Shown here piece after piece: positions 38,843 to 51,300 of a DNA stretch of 64,000 bases (its first letter is position 1; each line of letters starts with the position of its first letter). The stretch is from Syncephalis plumigaleata. Taxonomy: Eukaryota > Zoopagomycota > Zoopagomycetes > Zoopagales > Piptocephalidaceae. A program made the position numbers and the translations under genes. The notes beneath the pieces are model-generated. The model had not been told where the DNA came from and did no database searches. It saw only the letters and a program-made list of their open reading frames with translations. The stretch spans positions 186,001-250,000 of the forward strand of contig JAIXMF010000005.1 in assembly GCA_025201365.1 (NCBI GenBank). Direction: 5' to 3'.

Positions 38843-40664
38843 GGTAGACGTGCTAGCTTAATGCTACTATAGCGTATAAAGCTACAAGAAAGGTATGTAT
38901 ATGAATGGTTGTGGAATGTGATAGGGAATATACAGGCAAGGAAAGGTATTGTGGTCGTAAACTATACAAAAAAAAGAAGGAAAGAAATATAAACGAAACG
39001 GAGAATATTGCACGGATGTATACAAAATATACGATGGTAAGGAAAGGTAGTTCGAGTATATGTTTGCAAAGCGAATAGCATTCGTATACTACACGGTATG
39101 CTTTGTATCGTATTTTTATACTTGCTTATTGCTGCTTGCAAGTACATCGCATGTGAATATGAAACTGTACTGCTACGCTTGTATCGTCACGAGTGCTATA
39201 AGGTAGACGATTGCTATCGCTATCACTGAAACATTTATTACCAAATACTGAAATTTGTATAACCTAAATGGCCAATGATGACGGCATCATAGCACTCACT
39301 ACATAGTGAGCTATTCAATGACTCACACCACTTCTCTTCACACCACTTCTATTTACTCTTCTTCTCTTTGCTTCTCTTCTTTGTCATTCAAATGAACTAT
39401 TTATTCTTTTCTTTGTTTAAACATACACATAGTAAAGTAGGTCAGTGCTCTGTAAACTGTTTGCGTGTAGCGTAGCGCTGAGTGTGGTAATGAGCGTAGT
39501 TGACTTTTTTCAACTCAGTGTAATATCGATACCTGTAACGGGTGTCGATGTTCTACGATACTTGCTTGCGGACATCCGTATACTTGTATAATATGAAGCT
39601 ACTGCAAAGCAAACGGTGAAACTAAATCTTGGGTCCAGAATTTAATTAATTTGAGGCATCTTGGCGGAAGAAAAGTCACCATTGTTTCTACAGGTCATTA
39701 AGTTGTTAATGTAGCCGGGTAGCCTCTCTATTATGTGAGTATTATGAAATGTATCGGTTTGCAAATGCTTGAATATGTATCTTTATTCTGTATTGATATG
39801 TGTTTGAGATATTTGCCACCATAGTATCATTTAAACGACGCTTTGCCATGATATTTGATCATCATGCTGCTGCCTTCGCTGGGAGAAGGGAGCCTAGCTT
39901 ACTTGGTATTGTGGTGACTGGCACTATTTAATGATATGTTTTTGTGTATGTTTAATCATTCTTTATTTGCGCTATCCTATCGCATTCTAATTGTACTTTT
40001 ATTCATATCTCCATATCCCAATCCCTTCATTTATTATGTTATGTCCCATTAGCACATATACATTTGTATCAATGTGCTAATACACTGATCCCTTTTGTAC
40101 GTACTACAGTTGAATATATCGCGAAACACTATGGATGCGGCAACCATTGTCTATGGTGGTGATGCTTCGCCGACACCACCACTGTATTGTCAATGCGTGT
40201 ATGACCATTGATAATAAATGGTCGTATACCTGCCCTCCATAGTGCCTATTGCTTGATGCTATTGTAATGCTCATTTGTGAAGCATTATAATGCTAGCTGC
40301 GCCATGGCTCTATGGCATTGACGGTCAATTATTGATCTCTGCTATAGATCCATGGTTTATAATACGGTCTCCAGCAATGGATTGATAGTATTCAGCAGCT
40401 GTCTAAAAAAGACTAGCGAATGGCATTACATTAGCACTCAACAATATAGCGATATATTGTCGCAAGGCTTTCCAACTGTTTTAACGTAGCATGTCCGTGA
40501 CCGTCCAGCATGGCCCATGGTGCGGCTGCGGATATGATGGGGACATAACATATTTTATTACTTTATTATCATTCATTCATTCATAGTTATCAATTCCAGG
40601 TAAGTTCATTTATTACAATACACTAACAATATTACAATTAGAACATCCAACTGTTAATGATATT
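38843..40664. other. Non-coding region with transposon-derived sequence
   Basis: About 1.8 kb upstream of the Cdc20-like gene. Near 39130-39260 is a diverged copy of part of the 570-bp right-end segment (shared words such as CTTGCAAGTACAT, CTTGTATC, TATCGCTATCA). The rest (39300-40560) has no frame with coding character and no end structure that I can recognise. Confidence 0.5.
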
Positions 40665-41491
40665 GACTACATACTATTTCCATTCTATTCGGTAAGTTGA
40701 CATTCTATTCATTGTTAATACAAGTGACAGCATCCAGACAATATGTACTAATTCCCATTCTAAATGTCAATCAACTAATACTCAACAACAACGACAGTAT
40801 ACCGAGATAATCAACCATGCTAATGCTTACTGCCAACACTCACTGTCATCCATCATTGACAAGTGTCCGCTAGCAATATTAATAAACATGAATCAATTTG
40901 ATCTATATCGACATGCACCATTTACTTTTACCACTCTTTTCCGTCATCTGTTTGTATGCCACCCTTACGTCATGCTTTTATTTGTATTTTTATTTGTTTA
41001 CTGCCATCTCCATACTCTATCTACCTACAAGCATACACTGCTTCTTCATATAAACTGACATACGTGTTCATGCACCCTTTCTTGCTCGTTCCTTGCTCGT
41101 TCGTGACAAGTCAGTCATTCTACTAGTTACTGCTTGTTTATTACATTGTTTATCGTGTATTCTATTTGTTCACTCGTTGCTCTCTATGCAATCAATCGTA
41201 AGCATTATCATCATAATTTATCTATCATACTAGTTGATTGCTACTTGTAAGTATATGACATGGCAATATCCGACTATACTAGTACACTTGTATCATCTAC
41301 CTTATAGAATTGATGATGATAGTTATCGCTATCAATGAAGGATCCATTACTAATACTGAATTGTTATTATTATCATGCTATATCAATTGGCATTTCTACG
41401 CTAATAATGGTGTTAACAATTGTGTAAATTTATTTAGTAGTAAACGACAACGATTAAAGGCTCAATGCGCTAATCGGTTGGAATAACGCTG
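40665..41491 (+). repeat. Composite repeat: copy of 36120-36370 joined to copy of 33745-34313
   Basis: Bases 40665-40912 repeat 36120-36370, and 40917-41491 repeat the right end of the Fanzor element, with the terminal CTG and TA. The join at about 40912-40917 suggests that the ancestral element had both segments side by side. Confidence 0.8.
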
Positions 41492-41751
41492 TAATTTCCC
41501 CCAATGAATGCTGATCCATTGTTGATGCATTCATTCGTCATCAGACATCATAACACCGCACTGATAATACTTGCAACGTCTCGTTCCTGCTCTTTCTCTC
41601 TCATTTCCTTTCCATTTCTTTACTCTCTTGTCTGCCTAGCTGTCTATCCCCACCTTGTCTATTCCTACTTTCTCGCTTGTTCACTCAAGTAACAAACGTA
41701 TACCACGTATTATGGCCCAACCGAATCCTACCACAGACACTGCGGCACAAA

Positions 41752-43469
41752 ATGTTGGTTTCTACTACTACTACTAATAGCTTAATAGCGACTGTTACGG
41801 TCTTTACTATTGCTATTGCTACTACATTCTATCTTTGGTATAGTCAACTAACGAGCGTTTCTTTTGCTTCTACGTCCATATTCTATACTCTACTACTCTC
41901 GCTAAATCCATGGTATTGGTGCACAACAACAACCACGACCACGACAACTTCACCGTCATCGTCATCTCTAACCGTGAACGATATCTCTACCGCAATACTA
42001 TGGGAACAGCCGTTGGCCACCAGTGTGGAGAAGGTGAACGGTATCGTAGTTGTAGACTTTGCGCAACTGGCACAGGATCCACTTCCCAATCTATCGGCTA
42101 GTCTACAGGTCAGTCATCGTTGACTATTTCATGAATACCAAATGCTAGATGACATTCTAATCATATTGCTACATTGATGGTTATCCTACGATGATTAGGA
42201 GGCATTCGGCAATCATAGCGAAGCATTGGGTGTTATCCTAGTGCGTGGTATCCCGGATTATCCAGGATTACGCTCTAATCTACTAAAGCAAGCCTCGGTG
42301 TTTGCTCAACTACCCGATGATATCAAGGAGCGTTTAACGGTTCCAGCTGCACAATTCAGTTTTGGTTGGAGTCATGGCAAGGAAGTGATGAATGGCAAGC
42401 CGGGTGAGTTCTACTGTATTGTATAGAATGATGCGCATTCATTAATTTACCAATGTATAATGCATGACAGATACGGAAAAGGGTTCATTCTACGCGAATC
42501 CACTGAATGATAAACCCGGTGAACAGATCACAGATGAGAAAATACGCCAAGAGTATGTCAGCTACTATCATGGCAATGTATGGCCTACGGCTCAAGAGTG
42601 TCCAGCGTTTGAGCAGGATTTCAAGGCACTTGGCACTATCATTGCAGCCACTGGCTATTTACTCGGTCGTCATTGCGATGCTTATGGTAAATGATAAATA
42701 GCTACTTAAATAGTAATTGATACGCATTCATAACACATACTGATACCGGTATGATTATTGTATTCATAGCGCAATCCTATGTACCGAACTATACACCTGG
42801 ATTTGTGGCGAATGCACTTCAAAGTTCAGACACTACTAAAGCACGTTTATTGCACTATTTCCCTAGTACTAGTACTGCTGCTGCTGCTGCTGCTGCTGTT
42901 ACCACCACTGCATCAACTGATGATGCATCATGGTGTGGATGGCATTTGGATCATTCATTATTAACAGGTGTGTAAATGTGCCTCATTCACTATTAGACAT
43001 TATTAATCAATTGTAATTAGGATTAACACGTGCCATGTATGTTGATGAGACAACTGATTATCGAGAAATTGCAACACCCGATCCATTGAGTGGGTTGTAT
43101 ATTAAAAAGCGATCAGGACAAGTGGTTCAGGTATGCCTATGACTACTATGCGTGTCGTGAATGCAAATGAGATAACCAATTGATATGCTAACATCTCGTG
43201 TATATAATATGTATATACAGGTTGATATTCCAGAGGATATGGTGGCTTTCCAGGCTGGTGAAGCATTGCAATTGGCTACAGCGGGTCAGTTACAGGGTAC
43301 GTGGCATTGCGTGCGTGCTCCTAAGCAGAATCCGCCACAACAACCATCGGCTCGAATTGCACGCAACACATTCGCCGTATTCCTACAACCACCAGTGGCA
43401 CAATTACTCAATAGTGAAGGCTTGACATTTGGTCAGTTCTCTCGTCAAGTATTGGATCGTCATTATTAA
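41752..43469 (+). CDS. 2-oxoglutarate/Fe(II)-dependent oxygenase family protein
   Basis: Six exons (41752-42108, 42199-42403, 42471-42686, 42770-42967, 43021-43130, 43221-43469) sum to 444 residues. The ATG at 41752 opens an N-terminal signal-anchor-like segment (IATVTVFTIAIATTFYLW); an in-frame ATG at 41677 is also possible. The N-domain has LGVILVRGIPDYPGLR and FGWSHGKE, as in isopenicillin-N-synthase-like enzymes. The iron site shows the HxD pair in WCGWHLDHSLLTGL and a distal His in GTWHCVRAP, followed by ARNTFAVFLQP with the arginine that binds 2-oxoglutarate. The substrate is unknown. A Thr/Ser run and a poly-Ala run (STAAAAAAAV) are insertions. All exon joins keep frame. Confidence 0.78.
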
Positions 43470-43570
43470 TAGTGAATCAATAAACTATTGGATGCATTTA
43501 TATATACATAAAGCAATTATAATGTATGAGTGAATGCATGAATGAATGAGTAATAGAAAAAAGGTATCAT

Positions 43571-45262
43571 TTATAAATTGGCATGTTCCGCAAGCATACG
43601 TGAAATGTCGGTAAGCGATACTACACCGGTGACACGTCGTTGATCATCGCTCACCCATACACGATGAGCCTTGGTGGCGATAAGTTTATCGAGACAGGCT
43701 TTAAACGTAGTATCGGCATGCACATCGAATACAGGAACTGAATCCTAAATATCACAATAATAATAAATAATGTGATACAAGATGAACAAGTAAAATGGTT
43801 AGTGTAAGAATAGTAGCAACAAGTATGAAGTAGTTACCATGCCATTCTTTAGACCATCCTCCATCTTGATATGAGATGCAAATGCATGACACTGCGTGTA
43901 GAGTAGGGCGTGTCTATCACTGGACAATAGATGCTAATCAACTAGATTAATAACAGCAATAATAGCGCTACACAATGATGATTACCTTAATGTCAGACAC
44001 GGAAATATTGCCGATAATATGCGATTGTGCATCTAATATAGCGATGGAAGATACACCATGATCGTCTATGCATAATGACAATAGTTAACATGAATCACTT
44101 TCATATGGTATCGTTGTATAGCAATCCACACTAACTTACTCATGACAGTAAGTGCATCTAACACTTGATCACTAGCATCGGCGGATATCACTTTATGCTG
44201 AGCCACACCAAGTTCCGTAAGCTAGTTATATCGATTAGTCACACTTTCATTGTTACAATATGTATATATGCATATATATATTACGTACAGTTTGCTTAAG
44301 AATAGCATCTAACGACGGATATTTACCGGCCTGTTTAGTAGATAGTTATATTGTATAGTATCAATAATATTGTAACATCGAGTAGTACGGGATCATACCT
44401 GTTGCGCGATATATTTAATTAGTGCTGATTGAGATAGTATTCCCTAATAATGAATCGATATTAGCAATGACTCCTTATTAGAACGAATAAAGATGCAATG
44501 ATGCTTACTTTAATTGAACCATCTTGATTAATAATGGCCACTGCATATGTATTGTGTGTACGTTAGAATATATCATCAAGTTAATTATAATAGGTCAAAT
44601 GGAATACTAAGCTTACTTACATCGATGAGCACCTTTGGCAAATATCTCTAAAGCTTGTATTAATGAAGATTCGGCCAACAGAGCGTAGAATGGATTCTTC
44701 TGACTTAGATCTAGCAGTGTATTATTATCAATATTATTGTTATCACTTTCACATTCGACTACATATACTCGTAGGCAAATGCTTACCTGATGCAAGTCGT
44801 ACGGGTACATTTTGTTCCGCGGCTGCTTCACGTACCAATCGTAGCACTTGTCGTGTATTCTCATGTTGAGGAATTTTGGCTCGTTTCAACACGAGTAGCA
44901 CGTAGGTCAACAGGTCAGAATAGTCGAACATGCCAATGTAGTGCTTTTCCTTTTCATCGTAGATGGGTGCCGAGCTAATACAATGAGTAACGAGGGTCTA
45001 TCATTATTCATTAATCGTTATTTAGCTATTTAGTTGTTCATTATCGACATAATTACTTACCTCACATGCTGTCTCCATTGAAGCATTCGCATCGCTAGTT
45101 ATATCCGTTAATTGCAATCATGTAGGCAATAACTAACAATACATACAATAACCTTACTTACATTTGAATCATTTCCTGCTGTGTGATGATATGGCCACAA
45201 GGCACCATTCTCCAATCGGACTCGCCTGTGGTAAGGCCTGCATGATTTGGTGGTGAATCCAT
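43571..45262 (-). CDS. Four-CBS-domain protein (Snf4/Sds23-like)
   Basis: About ten short exons from an ATG at 45262 (MDSPPNHAGLTTGES) to a stop at 43571 encode two Bateman pairs. Domain 1 has SSAPIYDEKEKHYIGMFDYS; domain 2 FYALLAESSLIQALEIFAKG, RVAIINQDGSIKGILSQSAL; domain 3 KVISADASDQVLDALTVM and GVSSIAILDAQSHIIGNISV; domain 4 DSVPVFDVHADTTFKACLDK and RVWVSDDQRRVTGVVSLTDI. CBS pairs bind adenine nucleotides; Snf4 is the AMPK gamma subunit and Sds23 controls PP2A-type phosphatases. This protein has the same layout but I cannot decide between them. The acceptor after the first exons is GATAG at about 45001, which restores the block THCISSAPIYDE. Confidence 0.72.
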
Positions 45263-46003
45263 AGAGAGATAGATAGAGATAGAGAGATATAAACAAACTG
45301 TATGTTTATTACAATATACGAGTGAATAGTAAAGCGTATAAACAGAGCAGATCAAGTAAAAAGTGTACGTGTTTCGTATGTGTGTTTAGCAGCAGTAGCA
45401 GTAGCAACAACAACGATCACAGTGATAATGGAATGTTTAACTGTTTGTGGGGTTGAACTAAAACGAGTCACTCACTCGTTCACTCACATACTGCTTGCTA
45501 TTTTTCTACTAGTGGTAGTGCTACTTCCTACTACTAGTACTGATACGTCGTTGATCCACATGACACATTCGTTGCAGATTAATGTCTGATTGATCAATGT
45601 GTGATAGTCACGCACTCTCTCTATAGGATAGTAAATAGACGGTGGACGTAACAAATGAAGCAAGTCAGTGTGGTGGCTCCACGTCACACACATACACACA
45701 TACACATGCATAGCAGTTGTATACGTCACAACCATTGATAGAACGAAGTATATTTGGGGACAGGGGGTGGTCCCCCGTTAGTTCGTATAAGCCAATCATT
45801 GTGGCATGGCAGTATATGGATGATGTTGCGTCATCACACAAGCAAGTTGGACTAGGCCTCACATAGAATGAGAGAGTGAGAGCGAGCAATAGTAGTAGTA
45901 GTAGTCAACGGGTAATAGTGCTGTTATTTCCGTTTCGTCATTCCCTTCTCGTTTGTTATTTCAAGTTGAACAAAAGGAAACATTTTTATACTGTTATTAC
46001 ACC
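45263..46003. promoter_or_regulatory. Divergent intergenic region between the CBS and dipeptidase genes
   Basis: About 740 bp between divergent starts. It contains imperfect CTACTAGT-type palindromes near 45505-45545, GTG/CAC-rich bits near 45680-45710 and a (AGT)n run near 45890-45905. No gene seen. Confidence 0.45.
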
Positions 46004-47814
46004 ATGAGCGTGGACCGATTCTTTGAACATGTCGATAAGCAACAGGACGACTATGTGCAGCGTTTGCGTGAAATTGTCGCTATTCCAAGGTAAGCTATCA
46101 TTATTACAGTCAACCGGTCTCTATACTAACCTATTTATAGTGTGAGCTGTGATTTAGAACGTCGCAAGGATGTTGTTCGTATGGGTGAATGGCTTATTAA
46201 CGAGCTCGAGAAACTTGGTGCCACGTAAGTGGAGAGACTAGCGAATACTTGCTACTAGTATTGCCCTAGTTATTATCATTGATATTAATCTATATTATTG
46301 TTATTATTACTATTATTCAACTCTTGATACTAGCACGAAGCGAGTTGAACCTGGCACACAAGTATTAGAGGGACAAACAATCGATTTACCACCTGTGGTA
46401 CTCGGTACTTATGGTACTGATCCAGCCAAGAAGACACTACTCGTATACGGTCATTATGATGTACACCGGCATTGAAGGAGGACGGCTGGAATACCGATCC
46501 ATGGCAATTGACCGAGGACGGTCAGGGCCGTATGTTCGGTCGTGGTAGCACCGACGATAAAGGTCCAGTTCTAGGCTGGCTATGTGCCATCCAAGCACAC
46601 AAGGATCTTAACATTGATCTACCTGTCAATATCAAGTTCTGCTTTGAAGGTAATTGAATCTATTGATTATTATTGGTGTATATTTACATATATATATATA
46701 AAATATAGGCATGGAGGAAAGCGGTAGTGAAGGCTTAGATGATGTGATCAATCAGGAGGCCAACGGCTACTTTAAGGATGTTGATGTTGTCTGCATTAGT
46801 GATAATTGTAAGTGAATGATCTAGTAATAGTAAACAGGTAGCATCACACTAATGTCATGCGCTGGTTCTTCTGCTTATTACTATTACTATTAGACTGGTT
46901 GGGTAAGACGAAACCATGCTTAACGTATGGTCTCCGTGGTGTCTCCTATTATCGAATTGCTATCAAGGGACCAGGTCAAGACTTGCACTCTGGTGTATTC
47001 GGTGGCACTGTACACGAGCCCATGACCGATCTCGTCAATATCATGTCGAAACTTGTATTGCCCGATGGCACTATTCTCGTTCCAGGTATTAATGACGACG
47101 TTCTTCCTGTTACAGGTAGGTGATAGATTACTCTACGAGAGATAGTAAATAAGGAAAGAGAGGCCGTGTATTGACTAAGCAAATGATCCGTTGGTAGACG
47201 AGGAACGCGAGACCTACAAGGGACTCGAGTTCAGCATGCAGGACTTCCATGGTGCTGCCGGTTCAGACTGTAACATCCATGAAGAGGTAGAACGCACACT
47301 AATGCAACGATGGCGCTTCCCATCATTGTCGCTTCACGGCATCGAAGGAGCATTCCATGCATCAGGTGCTAAAACGGTCATTCCCGCTCAAGTTATCGGT
47401 AAATTCAGTATTCGCACAGTGCCTAACCAGAACCCGGGTAAGATCACGGAACAAGTGAAGCAATACGTGCAGGAGGAGTTCAAGAAGCTGAACAGTCGCA
47501 ATCAGCTGGAGGTTAGCTGCTTGCACGATGGCAAGTGGTGGCTCAGCTCGCCTAATCATCCTAACTTCGTGGCGGGTGCACGTGCCGTAGAGCGTGTATT
47601 CGGCGTCAAGCCCGATCTCACCCGTGAAGGTGACTCCATCCCAGTGACGCTCACCTTCCAGGATGCCCTTCAAAAGAATGTACTCCTATTGCCGATGGGT
47701 GCTTGCGATGACGGTGCACACTCTATTAACGAGAAACTCGATCGCCGCAACTTTATCGAGGGTATTAAGCTTCTCGGCACTTATATGCACGAGTTGACTC
47801 ATGTCACTCTCTAA
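46004..47814 (+). CDS. DUG1: M20 metallodipeptidase, Dug1/CNDP2 type
   Basis: This cytosolic zinc peptidase cleaves dipeptides such as Cys-Gly in glutathione breakdown. The chain begins [20 protein letters not shown]. Metal ligands appear in [25 protein letters not shown] and [14 protein letters not shown], and the C-terminal part has [47 protein letters not shown] and [14 protein letters not shown]. Around six exons join in phase, with about 475 residues as expected for CNDP2. At about 46464 one base is missing: the reading TATGATGTACACCGG must become YDVQPALKE for the family motif, and everything after follows in that frame. The enzyme is otherwise intact. Confidence 0.92.
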
Positions 47815-48399
47815 GTGCGTACGTGTGCCGTGTTGTCATTTACCTCCCATATCGCTCGTTCAACATTTCACGCGATTCATTTCGTTTCTTTTTCCCTGTC
47901 TCTCATCATCGATCCATGTGTTATGTACACGTTCTTACCGTCTAATGGAATTGGTCGAGATCGCCATTCTAGCCTATGAACCCGTATGCTATAAATTATT
48001 GACACTTGCGAGTAACAATAACACAGTAGCAGACTAGGTGTTTTGTCGTGTAAAGAAAAACGATATCCACCAATAAACCTCATTATTATACAAGTTAATC
48101 AGTTAATGAATGCATTTGATGTGGTTGTTTAGTTTCATTTGTAATAAATGTAGCATCAATTTACTAGTAATAGAATCTATGCACTATTAATGAACACATA
48201 ACGTGTCATCATAAGTTTATTGCTAATATGACGCGTAATGCCAGAAGAACATTAGAAATCATTGAGAAATCGTGATCGATGAACATTCAAACATAACTAG
48301 AAATTAAACGTTCGACCGGATCCATCGTATGAAAGAGATGATTAACAGACAAATGTGTAAAAAGAAGAGGAACGGCGATGATGATGACGATGATGATAC
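47815..48399. other. Convergent intergenic region
   Basis: About 585 bp between two convergent stop codons, AT-rich, presumably 3' untranslated sequence. No feature found. Confidence 0.5.
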
Positions 48400-51300
48400 T
48401 TAATAGTAGTTAGCGGCGTCACCATAGGGGAATGCACCATCATGGCCACCGGGTGCGTAGAAATCATTCGGATACTCTGACTCCATAATGTGCTTGCCAT
48501 CGTATGGGCCGGCATTATCGTAGAAGTCATGGCTGTCGAGATGAGGTGCATAGCTATCTACAGAGGCGTAAAAGTCGCTAGCATCCTGACTGCCTCCATT
48601 GCCGTTGTAGTCGTAGGCATCTCGGTAGGGATCGGATGCACCGTACTCGTCCTCATTGTTGCCGAACGAGCCCGAGTCGTCATAGTAAGGCTTCTTGCCG
48701 TCGAATTCACCCTCTTCATCGCCATAATAGTCTTTGCCCGTGTGATCGAACTCGCCTTCCTCCTTGCCAGCATAGCCGGCATCGTATGACTTGCGTCCCT
48801 TGTGTGACTTTTCACCTTCCTCATTGCCAGCATCGTAGTATTTGGCACCATGGTCGCTTTCCTCGTCACCGCCATTGCCATTGCCAGCATCATAGCCGCC
48901 GTATGACTTCTTCTTGGAAGGCTTGCCATCGTCATTGTCGCCCTCATCATTACCGGCATCATAGTCGCCGTATGACTTCTCCTTGGATGGCTTCACGTCT
49001 TTATAGTCACCATATGACTTTGTGGGCTTCTCGTCGTCATTGTCGCCTTCATCGTTGCTAGCATCGTAGGATTTGCCGCTATCATAAGAGGGTGACTCCT
49101 CTTCATTGGCACCGGTGCCACCGTAGTCCTTGACACCATTGCCGGCAGCATAGCTTCGCTCGTCTTCTTCATCATTGTCGTATCTCTTGTTGGATTTAGC
49201 GGCATCACCGGCATCATAACCCTTGCCACCATCATGTTCAGTCTCGTCGTTGTCGTCATCTTCACCGGAATCGGCATCGTAGGATGGCTTCTCTCCGCTG
49301 TCATACTCCTTGTCGTGCTTTGAAGAGTCGGCCGAGTCATCATCCTTATTGTCGCTTTCGTCGCATTCCTTCTCGCCATCATTCGACGATGGAGATGGCT
49401 TGGACGATCCTTGATATGACATTTCACCCTCGGTATCATCGTCACCGGCATCATAGGACTTGCCATCGCCACCATTGTAGGATGGCGTGGGCTTCTCCTC
49501 CTCGTCGGCCTCTTCATCTTCATCGTCATCCTCGTCATCATCGCCGTAGTCGTCACTGGATGGAGTGGGAGCCGGTTCTTCATAGGATTCCTCGTCACCT
49601 TTATTGTATACGGGAGAACCAGTGGTTTCCTTGTCGCTTTCGTTATCACCATATGGTTTCACTGCTGATTTCGAATAGTACGGGTGTTCATCATCGTTAG
49701 ATAATGGAACAGACGGATGTGAGTCAGCGGTGCTCTCTTCGTTAGCATCATTGTCGGTCTCTTTGACGGCCTCTTTCATGACTTGGCGGGATGTCTCAAC
49801 ATCAGATGCACCCTCATTGACAGGACGAGATGCTTCAGCATTGGATGCGCCCTCATTGACAGGACGAGATGCTTCAGCATTGGATGCACCCTCGCTAACT
49901 GAACGAGATGCTTCAGCATTGGGATGCGCCCTCATTGACAGGACGAGATGCTTCAGCATTGGATGCGCCCTCATTGATTGGACGAGATGCCTTAACATCA
50001 GATGCACCTTCGTTGACAGGACGAGATGAGCCAACATCAGATGATGCACTTTCATTGACGGACATACCATAGTTGCATTCTTCACCGATGCATTCAGTAT
50101 CAGCTGTCATGGGTTTGGCTATTTTCATAGCTGGTGGAATACCGGATGAGTACGATTGATGCCTCTCTTCTTGTGGGCCACATAGGTATTCTCGGCAACT
50201 TCATCGCTAACTATAGGATGATAGCTATTGACCATTGGCTTGATGGGTGTTGATACCGATTCTTTCTTGATAATGTTGCTCAATTCGTAGGATTCAAGTC
50301 TGGGCGCCGGGAACTCGGATGGCATATCATTGCTGCTTTCTTGCTTGATCTCCGTCGTCTCGATGGTGGACTCCATAACGGGACCAGTGCTCATCTTGGT
50401 AGTATAGCCTGGCCTCATCTCAGTATACTTGGGTGGAATGGAAGTCTTGCTAAATTTGACGCCATAATCCTCGGAAGGTGAAGACGTGACGTGATAATCC
50501 GACGTCTCAGACTCATCACAATTCTCGCCCGATGATGGTGGAGCTGGAGCAGGGGCTGGATACACTGGAGCAGGACTGGTTGACGGCACACCATAATCGT
50601 CGTCGTCACTCTCTTCATACTCTTCTTCATTACTACCATAGGATGGAGTGGGTGCCGGTGCCGGTGCAGGTACGTCATGATCGTTGCCTTCACCACATCC
50701 GCCGTTGCATCCCTCTCCACTGGGATGTGATGCTAATTGATTGCTGGTGGTGCACCATAGCCATGATCATTGGTGCAATCCTCTTCCTCTTCATATGCCG
50801 GTGGCGATGGGGCAGGAGCCGGAGATGGGGCAGAATCTATAATGTAATAAATGTGTTTTTTAGCATTAATTTAATCGGGCATATTGTTTATCATCACTTA
50901 CGCTCATGGCACACGTCACAATCTGATGAATGCTCGCTTGAATACTCGCTTGAATGCTCGCTTGGGTAGTCGGTCTGTTGGCTCTTATTGGTAACTGGCG
51001 GCAGTTTCGCGACATCCACGACATTACTTGGTATTCCCGTTGTCTTTTGCACTGGACTAGGACGGAAGTCTAAAACGGCCGGTTGAATTGGCTGCGGGAT
51101 AGACTCGGGCTGCGGCATCTCGACGGGAGATGGGATAACTTCCGGCACAGGCTGACTCGCTTGAATCGGTACAGTTTGTTGTTGCTTCACGACTGGCATT
51201 GTCCGTACTTCTTGTGTCACTGGGACATTTCGTAGCACTGGTGGTTGTACATTGACTAGCGGCGTGGAAGGCTGCATTGGCGTGGATGGCTGCGTTGAGG

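Larger units (their letters stand above)
35598..41491 (+). mobile_element. Possible second element of the Fanzor family bracketing a Cdc20-like gene
   Basis: An L-type end starts at 35598 (CAGTACTTTTCCAACC, preceded by TA at 35596-35597). An R-type end finishes at 41491 (inward, minus strand: CAGCGTTATTCCAACC, followed by TA). The two tips are opposed as in the Fanzor element, and the last 570 bp match its right end. The interior holds the Cdc20-like gene, a 250-bp direct repeat (36120-36370 and 40665-40912), and about 3 kb of non-coding DNA. No Fanzor is present. It may be one 5.9-kb element with a captured gene, or remains of two or more elements flanking an ordinary gene. Confidence 0.4.

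Noticed and set aside
45484-45889. Minus-strand frames between the CBS and dipeptidase genes
   Set aside because: They overlap simple repeats and the divergent promoter, and show no homology pattern.
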